Part shown: one piece after another, positions 1-5,183 of the stretch | Position numbering within the stretch: the stretch's first letter is position 1 | How the letters are laid out: the number at the start of each line of letters is the position of its first letter | DNA from: an uncultured Ruminococcus sp. | GTDB lineage: Bacteria; Bacillota; Clostridia; Oscillospirales; Ruminococcaceae | Reading direction: 5' to 3' | Assembly: GCA_946612185.1 (NCBI GenBank) | Contig: CAMOEP010000123.1 | Span: 1-6,790 of the forward strand | Length of the DNA stretch: 6,790 bases | The notes under the pieces: generated by a model | The model's input: the letters and a program-made list of their open reading frames with translations, nothing else | The model's database searches: none | Told to the model about the DNA's origin: nothing | Translations under genes and position numbers: made by a program

Positions 1-26
1 AGTTAACAGGCATATTGTTTTTTTAT

Positions 27-54
27 TACCCATATTTCAAAAATACCCATGTTT
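27..54. repeat. Direct repeat TACCCAT(A/G)TTT abutting the -35 box
   Basis: Two 11-bp copies, at 27-37 and 44-54, differ by one base and are 17 bp apart start to start. The second copy ends 3 bp before the -35 hexamer. Direct repeats beside a -35 element are where many activators, such as AraC-type regulators of sugar transport operons, bind. The repeat is seen directly; its role as an operator is inference. The flanking sequence is AT-rich and could act partly as an UP element. Chance repetition in AT-rich DNA remains possible. Confidence 0.4.
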
Positions 55-57
55 TTC

Positions 58-86
58 TTGACAATGGTGATGAAATTTGTTATACT
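58..86 (+). promoter_or_regulatory. Sigma-A-type promoter (extended -10)
   Basis: TTGACA at 58-63 is a perfect -35 hexamer. A 17-bp spacer separates it from TATACT at 81-86, which has one mismatch to TATAAT. TG at 78-79, one base before the -10, makes it an extended -10 promoter. Transcription should start near 92-94. It is the only strong promoter I see upstream of the four genes, so it probably drives the whole unit. The start is about 275 nt ahead of the first coding gene, leaving a long leader. Confidence 0.85.
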
Positions 87-212
87 TATTAGGAAGGATT
101 TGTGGCGATTATTCGTTACACTTGAACGTCCGGCATAGGCAGCCGAAGTTCGGAACAACTAAATACACCGATGCTGACGGCTTCTCTCTCCGGCGTTGAA
201 AGAAGTCTTTTT

Positions 213-271
213 CAGACCTGACACTTTATGCAGCCCCCCTCTCAATCTCTGCATAACGCTGTAAAGGTCTG
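213..271 (+). other. Composite stem-loop in the leader
   Basis: The outer arms CAGACCT (213-219) and AGGTCTG (265-271) are perfect 7-bp complements. ACA (221-223) can pair with TGT (260-262). The inner arms TTATGCAG (226-233) and CTGCATAA (249-256) are perfect 8-bp complements. The apical loop (234-248) is pyrimidine-rich and begins with six C. Two nested perfect stems in 59 nt are unlikely by chance and make this the best-supported RNA structure of the leader. No named RNA family is recognised. Confidence 0.5.
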
Positions 272-306
272 TTTTCCGGGCATCTGCGTCTTACCCTCTC
301 AGGAAT

Positions 307-322
307 ACCTGGCAGGTTTTTT
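307..322 (+). terminator. Weak terminator-like hairpin 1 in leader
   Basis: ACCT (307-310), a GGC loop and AGGT (314-317) form a short stem that leads straight into a run of six T (317-322). The stem has only 4 bp, too short for a strong constitutive terminator, and the operon must be transcribed through it. It could be a pause site or an attenuator. Its 3' arm can also pair with AGACCTG at 214-220 through CAGGTTT at 313-319, which would exclude this hairpin. Confidence 0.3.
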
Positions 323-348
323 CGTGATACCCTCATTTCACGCTTTTT
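323..348 (+). terminator. Weak terminator-like hairpin 2 in leader
   Basis: CGTGA (323-327) and TCACG (338-342) are perfect 5-bp complements around a 10-nt loop, followed by one C and five T (344-348). The element ends about 20 nt before the first start codon, where an attenuator would sit. The 3' arm (336-343) can alternatively pair with GCG(T)TGAAA at 193-201, 8 bp with one bulged base, which would prevent the hairpin. The short stem keeps confidence low. Confidence 0.35.
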
Positions 349-353
349 GCGGG

Positions 354-363
354 AAAGGTGGAG
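354..363 (+). promoter_or_regulatory. Ribosome binding site of the binding-protein gene
   Basis: AAAGGTGGAG ends 5 nt before the TTG at 369. It fixes the non-ATG start: the next in-frame ATG (423-425, residue 19) lies inside the signal peptide and would remove its charged N-region. Confidence 0.75.
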
Positions 364-368
364 AATAA

Positions 369-3311
369 TTGAATATAAGAAAACTATACCTGAATGTCAC
401 TTCGGGTATCTTGTCCTGCGTCATGGCGGCTGGCATGACCGTCCCGGCTTACTCTCAGGCTGCGGCGGCTTCTGCTTCTGCGTCAGTTCCGGCTGATGAT
501 TACTACTACATCGAGCCTATCGACACAGGTATACCTACCTACAGTGACTACTACGACCAGTACTGCGGAGAAGTGCGCCCTGATGCCGTTATCGAATTGG
601 CTGGCGCTGACTACAAGTCCGCTTCAAACGGCAACTTTTCCGTCGGCAGCTTTGGCGACGACAACGATCAACGTGACGATACTCTCATATGGGAAAGCAG
701 CGATGGCAAGGTTTCCTACGAGATAAACGTCCCTGAAACCGGCATATACTGCCTTAACCTCAGCTACTTCCCTATGGAGTCCAACAGTTCTCAGATAGAG
801 CTGTCCCTCACTATCGACGACAAGACCCCTTACGACACGGCTTCCCGTATCACTCTCAACCGTGTCTGGGTCAACGAGACCGACATATACACCGATTCAC
901 GAGGCAACCAGGTTCGCCCCTCTCAGGTTCAGAAGGGTATGTGGCAGCAGTGCGATATCGGTGACGTGGACGGTCTTTTTGGCGAGCCTCTTTTCTTCTA
1001 CCTGGAAAAGGGTAAGCATACCCTGGGATTTTCCTCCGAAAGGGCGCAGCTTGCCATTGAGAAGATAAAGCTTTACACCCCCGAAGCGCTGAAGTCATAC
1101 AGCGAGTATGTCTCCTCAGCAGGCGCTTCGGTAAGCGTAGAAAGCACCCCCTCGAACCTGTTCCGTATCGAAGGCGAAGCGGCTGACTATAAGTCGGATT
1201 CCACCCTCTATCCGACCTATGATAACTCCAGCTACCTTGTATCCCCCTCTGACCCGGTAAAGGTGGTATACAACACCCTCGGCAGCGGCAACTGGAAAAA
1301 AGCCCTGCAATCCGTTACCTGGACGATACCCAAGGAGAAGATAGGTTCTTCCGGATGGTATAAAATAGGTATCAAGTCCCGCCAGAATGTGATGCGTGGA
1401 TTCTATTCAAACAGGCGTATCTACATCGACGGCGAAGTTCCCTGCAAGGAACTTGACCAGGTACGATTCTTCTACAACACAGAATGGAACGTTGTCTCCC
1501 CGGAGACTGAAAACGGCGATGCCGTCTACGTTTACCTCGATGCAGACAGCGACCATACCATTACTATGGAATGTGTTCCCGGCGAGATCGGTGATTCTAT
1601 GCGGAAGCTGGACGACGTTGTTGCTGAACTGAATAACTACTACCGTAAGATACTCATGATAACAGGCCCTTCTCCTGACCAGTACACCGACTACTACGTT
1701 CACGAAAAGATACCGGAACTGGTGGACGAATTCAAGCAGCTTTCCCAGGCATTAAAGGACATTCAGCATGAAATAGAAAGTCTCTCCGGAACTGCCGGTT
1801 CAGAAGCTTCTGCGCTGGAGAATATGACCGTTATCCTGGACAAATGTATCAAGAAGCCTCTGAAAATTCCGGCTTACCTCTCCCAGATAAAGGACTACAT
1901 CGCTTCGATATCCGCCTGGATGCGTGACTACAGAGATCAGCCGCTTGAAGTGGACTATATCGAATTTGCCTCCGCAGACCGCAGTTTTGAAAGCGCTGAT
2001 GAGAAGCTGGGCAAGTCTATCGGCTTCTCCGCAAAGGGATTCTTCGGCTCATTCTTCGAGGACTACACCACCCTCTCCGACGTTACCGGCAAGGACGCTA
2101 TCAATGTATGGGTATCCCTGGGACGTGACCAGGCGCAGGTGGTAAAGGAAATGGCTGAGAACGACTTCATGCAGGAAACTGGTATCCCGATCTCCGTAAA
2201 CCTCGTTATCGGCGGCGTTGTGGAAGCTACTCTCGCCGGAAAAGGCCCTGATGCGGCGCTGTTCCTGGGCGGTGAGTTCCCCGTTAACCTGGCTGCCCGT
2301 GACCTGCTGGTTGACCTTGACCAGTTCGGTGACTTCGGTGACGTTACCGGCAGATTCCAGGAAAATGCCCTTACACCTTACCAGTATAACGGTAAGACCT
2401 ATGGTCTGCCTATCAGCCAGACCTTCCCCATGATGTTCTACAGGACTGACGTTCTCACGGAACTGGGCTACACTTCACCTCCGGAAACATGGACTGAGCT
2501 TATTGATATGCTCCCTGCGCTCCAGAGAAATTATATGAACGTGGGACTTATCCTGCCGCCGGCTAATATCTCACCCGCTACTGAAGCAGGTCATACCTTT
2601 GCTATGCTTCTGCTCCAGAAGGGTCTGAATTACTATACCGACGACCAGTCAAAGTCCAACTTCGACAGTATTGAAGCTGTTCAGTCCTTCGAGGAATGGA
2701 CTGACTTCTATACAAAGTACAGTTTCGTCCAGTCCTACGACGCTTTCAGCCGTTTCAGGACGGGCGAATATCCCATAGTCATCGCAAACTACACCTTCTT
2801 CAATCAGCTTGCAGTTGCATCTCCGGAAATCAAGGGTCTGTGGAACTTCTGCCAGGTTCCCGGTACTCTCCGTGACGACGGAACTGTTTCCCATGCGGCT
2901 AATTCCTCCGGTTCGGGCGCTGTTATATTCAAGAAAGTCCAGAACAAGGAAAACGCCTGGGAGTTCATAAAATGGTTCACCGAAAAGGAAACCCAGATAC
3001 ACTACGGCACTCAGATAGAGGGTCTGCTGGGTACTATGGGTCGCTTCGATACCGCTAACCTGGACGCTCTTTCTCAGCTTTCATGGTCACACAACGAGTT
3101 TGACAGGCTCTCCGATCAGCAGCAGGAACTTGTGGAGATACCCGTTATCCCCTCGTCCTACGCTGTTACCAGAAATATCATGAACGCTTTCAGAGAAACT
3201 GTAAACGAAATGGAGAACCCCCGTGATACGCTTATATGGTATAACCGTGATATCAACGACGAGATCACCAGAAAGCGTGAGAACCTGGGTCTGCCCACCG
3301 CTGAAAATTAA
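369..3311 (+). CDS. Large modular extracellular sugar-binding protein of an ABC transporter
   Basis: This 980-residue exported solute-binding protein should deliver a carbohydrate to the two permeases encoded next. Starting at TTG, it opens with an export signal (R4, K5, hydrophobic to about residue 28). Cleavage is likely near AYSQA (27-31), although ILSC at 14-17 also fits a loose lipobox. An Ala/Ser linker and a Tyr-rich stretch follow. Residues ~76-236 and ~266-409 are two related beta-sandwich modules resembling CBM/malectin-type carbohydrate-binding domains: each begins with an E-x-x-x-DYKS-like strand and contains an IDG/IDD hairpin. Residues ~408-522 are helical with heptad-like Leu/Ile spacing, and 525-533 (PLEVDYIEF) looks like the last strand of module 2. 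The solute-binding fold (SBP_bac_1/8 type) fills ~577-975, with GRDQA at 585-589 and the FYRTDVLTELG segment at 690-700. Ordinary binding proteins have about 400-450 residues, so more than half is extra. The substrate is unknown. The binding-protein call is firm; the module identities are by eye. Confidence 0.88.
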   Translation: MNIRKLYLNVTSGILSCVMAAGMTVPAYSQAAAASASASVPADDYYYIEPIDTGIPTYSDYYDQYCGEVRPDAVIELAGADYKSASNGNFSVGSFGDDNDQRDDTLIWESSDGKVSYEINVPETGIYCLNLSYFPMESNSSQIELSLTIDDKTPYDTASRITLNRVWVNETDIYTDSRGNQVRPSQVQKGMWQQCDIGDVDGLFGEPLFFYLEKGKHTLGFSSERAQLAIEKIKLYTPEALKSYSEYVSSAGASVSVESTPSNLFRIEGEAADYKSDSTLYPTYDNSSYLVSPSDPVKVVYNTLGSGNWKKALQSVTWTIPKEKIGSSGWYKIGIKSRQNVMRGFYSNRRIYIDGEVPCKELDQVRFFYNTEWNVVSPETENGDAVYVYLDADSDHTITMECVPGEIGDSMRKLDDVVAELNNYYRKILMITGPSPDQYTDYYVHEKIPELVDEFKQLSQALKDIQHEIESLSGTAGSEASALENMTVILDKCIKKPLKIPAYLSQIKDYIASISAWMRDYRDQPLEVDYIEFASADRSFESADEKLGKSIGFSAKGFFGSFFEDYTTLSDVTGKDAINVWVSLGRDQAQVVKEMAENDFMQETGIPISVNLVIGGVVEATLAGKGPDAALFLGGEFPVNLAARDLLVDLDQFGDFGDVTGRFQENALTPYQYNGKTYGLPISQTFPMMFYRTDVLTELGYTSPPETWTELIDMLPALQRNYMNVGLILPPANISPATEAGHTFAMLLLQKGLNYYTDDQSKSNFDSIEAVQSFEEWTDFYTKYSFVQSYDAFSRFRTGEYPIVIANYTFFNQLAVASPEIKGLWNFCQVPGTLRDDGTVSHAANSSGSGAVIFKKVQNKENAWEFIKWFTEKETQIHYGTQIEGLLGTMGRFDTANLDALSQLSWSHNEFDRLSDQQQELVEIPVIPSSYAVTRNIMNAFRETVNEMENPRDTLIWYNRDINDEITRKRENLGLPTAEN

Positions 3312-3313
3312 GG

Positions 3314-3321
3314 AAGGAGGT
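3314..3321 (+). promoter_or_regulatory. Ribosome binding site of the MalF-like gene
   Basis: AAGGAGGT is a near-perfect Shine-Dalgarno sequence 7 nt before the TTG at 3329. It begins 2 nt after the stop of the binding-protein gene. It supports the TTG start over the in-frame ATG at 3386, which has its own weaker-context AGGAGG. Confidence 0.8.
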
Positions 3322-3328
3322 ATCAGCT

Positions 3329-4270
3329 TTGGCTCAGTTATCAAAAGAGGAGATCGGCAGAAGGACTAAGCAGGAGGAGCGTGCGATGATGTGGCGCTCC
3401 GTCAAGCAGAATAAAGCCTGCTATGCAATGCTTGCCCCCTTTATGCTTTTCTTTATCGTATTCACTGTAGTGCCTGTTGTAATGTCCCTTCCTATGGGCT
3501 TTACCGACTTCAATATGGCACAAGCACCTAAATTCATCGGTCTTTCAAACTACACCACGCTGTTCCTCTCAGATAAGATATTCGTTAAATCTATCAGAGT
3601 AACTATCGTGTTCGCACTTTTCACAGGCCCGGTAAGCTACGTTCTCTGCTTCCTGCTCGCCTGGCTCATTAACGAACTCCACCCCAAACTCAAGACCTTC
3701 TTCACACTGGTATTCTATGCGCCCTCTATGGCTAATATATTCACCGTATGGCAGATAATATTCAGCGGCGATATGAACGGTTACATCAACTCGTTCCTTA
3801 TTAACCTGGGTCTTATCAATTCACCTATCCAGTGGCTCACTGACGGAAACTACGTCCTGGGCGTTACTATAGTTGTACAGCTCTGGATATCCCTGGGTGC
3901 AGGATTCCTTGCCCTGCGTGCAGGTTTCCAGAATATCGACAGGTCTATGTACGAAGCCGGCGCTATCGAAGGTATACGCACACGCTGGCAGGAACTTATC
4001 TACATCGTTATCCCTTCCATGGGCCCTCAGCTTATGTTCGCTGCGGTAATGCAGATAGTAAGTTCATTTACCGCCGGTACTGTTGCACAGAACCTCGTTG
4101 GTTTCCCAAGTACCGACTACAAGGCACACACTATTATGACCCATGCCTACGACTACGGCTGGGTACGCTACGAAATGGGCTACGCTTCTGCGATATGTAT
4201 GGTTCTTTTCGTGGTAATGTACCTGCTCAACAAGCTTATAAGCCGTGTACTGAGCAAATATATGGACTAA
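3329..4270 (+). CDS. Sugar ABC transporter permease, MalF-like subunit
   Basis: This is one of two inner subunits of a CUT1-type binding-protein-dependent sugar importer (BPD_transp_1 family). The 313 residues have a charged cytosolic N-terminus and about six membrane spans (roughly 33-54, 89-116, 123-146, 175-200, 231-252, 282-303). The EAA loop that contacts the ATPase runs from E209 to P229. It reads EAGAIEG where the family norm is EAAxxDG, a mild variant keeping the key E and G. A TTG start with a strong AAGGAGGT is chosen; ATG at 3386 with AGGAGG at 3372-3377 would give 294 residues and lose no membrane span. The gene starts 17 nt after the binding-protein gene and is followed 12 nt later by its MalG-like partner, the standard order for this family. 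Membership is firm; the sugar is unknown. Confidence 0.93.
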   Translation: MAQLSKEEIGRRTKQEERAMMWRSVKQNKACYAMLAPFMLFFIVFTVVPVVMSLPMGFTDFNMAQAPKFIGLSNYTTLFLSDKIFVKSIRVTIVFALFTGPVSYVLCFLLAWLINELHPKLKTFFTLVFYAPSMANIFTVWQIIFSGDMNGYINSFLINLGLINSPIQWLTDGNYVLGVTIVVQLWISLGAGFLALRAGFQNIDRSMYEAGAIEGIRTRWQELIYIVIPSMGPQLMFAAVMQIVSSFTAGTVAQNLVGFPSTDYKAHTIMTHAYDYGWVRYEMGYASAICMVLFVVMYLLNKLISRVLSKYMD

Positions 4271-4276
4271 GGAGGT
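4269..4276 (+). promoter_or_regulatory. Ribosome binding site overlapping the MalF-like stop codon
   Basis: AAGGAGGT starts inside the TAA stop (4268-4270) of the upstream permease gene and lies 6 nt before the ATG at 4283. A ribosome terminating on the first permease covers this site, so synthesis of the two permeases is probably coupled, which suits a 1:1 heterodimer. Confidence 0.8.
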
Positions 4277-4282
4277 AAGCTG

Positions 4283-5161
4283 ATGGCACAGGTCAACACA
4301 ATGAAGCTGAAAGCTTCAAATAAACAGGCTGGCAGAAAAATAGGCGGCACTATCGCTATCTTTGCCTTCCTTACCATACTGGGTCTGTTCATGCTTTTCC
4401 CGATATACCTTACTATCGTTATGTCGATAAAGCCTGTGGAGGAACTTTTCATCTACCCTCCGAAACTCTACGTCATGCGCCCGACTCTCCTGAATTTCAG
4501 CGATATGTTCAGCGCCATGAGCCAGAACAGAGTTCCCTTTTCCCGCTACGTTTTCAACAGTATCGCCGTAACACTTTCGGTAACTGTTTTGCAGTGCATC
4601 TTCGCTTCAATGGCGGCTTTCGTCCTTGCGAAGTGCCGCTTCCCCGGAAGCAAATTCATCAACAGCATCATCGTTATTGCCCTGCTTTACCAGTCTAACG
4701 TTATCTACATCATGCAGTATATCGTCATGGCAAGGCTGGGACTTATCGACAATCCCCTGGCACTGATACTCCCCTCGGTCGCCTCTCCTATGGGACTTTT
4801 CCTTATGAGGCAGTCTATCGGTCAGATACCTGACGCTATGATAGAAGCCGCTAAGGTGGACGGCGCAGGACTTTTCAGGATATGCTGGCAGATAGTAATG
4901 CCAAACCAGAAACCGGCGCTTATGACCCTTATCATATTCGCTTTCCAGGCTGCATGGAATATCCAGACAGGTACAGTAGTATTCCAGGAGCAGTACAAGA
5001 CCCTGACTACCGTTGCGGCTCAGGCTGCTGCATCTGGTCTTGCCCGTGCAGGCGTAGCTTCGGCGGTATCAGTATTCGTGCTTATACCCCCTATCGTGGT
5101 ATTCATGCTGGCACAGCGTCAGGTCATCGAAACTATGGCTCACTCAGGTATCAAGGACTGA
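4283..5161 (+). CDS. Sugar ABC transporter permease, MalG-like subunit
   Basis: This second membrane subunit of the importer pairs with the MalF-like protein to form the translocation pore. The 292 residues include about six membrane spans (roughly 21-49, 92-115, 124-149, 158-178, 212-231, 258-277). The EAA loop is canonical: E188-A-A-K-V-D193-G194-A195, ending near P207, and it docks the ATPase. The C-terminus (FMLAQRQVIETMAHSGIKD) has the polar, glycine-containing tail typical of MalG-type subunits. The length is normal, and the ATG start has a strong ribosome binding site. No ATP-binding subunit follows; the next gene is a propeller protein, so the ATPase must be encoded elsewhere or beyond the window. 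Family assignment is firm; substrate is unknown. Confidence 0.94.
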   Translation: MAQVNTMKLKASNKQAGRKIGGTIAIFAFLTILGLFMLFPIYLTIVMSIKPVEELFIYPPKLYVMRPTLLNFSDMFSAMSQNRVPFSRYVFNSIAVTLSVTVLQCIFASMAAFVLAKCRFPGSKFINSIIVIALLYQSNVIYIMQYIVMARLGLIDNPLALILPSVASPMGLFLMRQSIGQIPDAMIEAAKVDGAGLFRICWQIVMPNQKPALMTLIIFAFQAAWNIQTGTVVFQEQYKTLTTVAAQAAASGLARAGVASAVSVFVLIPPIVVFMLAQRQVIETMAHSGIKD

Positions 5162-5171
5162 GCGCACAGAA

Positions 5172-5177
5172 AGGGTG
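5172..5177 (+). promoter_or_regulatory. Ribosome binding site of the propeller/TPR gene
   Basis: AGGGTG, within AGAAAGGGTG, lies 6 nt before the GTG at 5184. Another in-frame GTG at 5175 overlaps this site and is therefore a poor start. From 5184 the protein opens with a typical MKKTLQK signal-peptide N-region. Confidence 0.6.
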
Positions 5178-5183
5178 AATCAA

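Larger units (their letters stand above)
93..368 (+). other. Long structured 5' leader of the operon
   Basis: This ~276-nt stretch lies between the predicted transcription start and the first start codon and holds no convincing gene. It contains several inverted repeats: CGGC/GCCG (131-134/142-145), CTTCTCTC/GAAAGAAG with one mismatch (181-188/198-205), a nested stem-loop at 213-271, and two T-tailed hairpins at 307-322 and 323-348. I tried to match it to riboswitch cores I know (TPP, SAM, cobalamin, c-di-GMP I and II, ydaO, T-box) and found none. The length and structure suggest post-transcriptional control by attenuation, a bound protein or a new RNA element. This is inference from hand pairing, not a computed fold. 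Confidence 0.5.

Noticed and set aside
171..221. A 16-codon leader ORF starting at ATG 171
   Set aside because: There is no ribosome binding site at a workable distance and no run of a single amino acid that would suggest classic translational attenuation.
228..368. A 46-codon ORF (ATG 228, stop TAA 366-368) ending directly against the TTG of the binding-protein gene
   Set aside because: There is no Shine-Dalgarno sequence before ATG 228, the ATG sits inside the perfect stem at 226-256, and the peptide has no recognisable character. It would be worth reviving if ribosome profiling showed initiation there, since its stop abuts the next start.
93..368. A known riboswitch in the leader
   Set aside because: I compared by eye with the conserved cores of TPP, SAM, cobalamin, lysine, c-di-GMP I and II, ydaO, fluoride and T-box elements and found no convincing match. 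Only a model search could exclude a divergent member.
2649..3002. A 117-codon open frame on the - strand within the binding-protein gene, and other short overlapping frames in both strands
   Set aside because: They lie inside well-supported genes and lack ribosome binding sites and domains. They follow from the biased codon use of the real genes.
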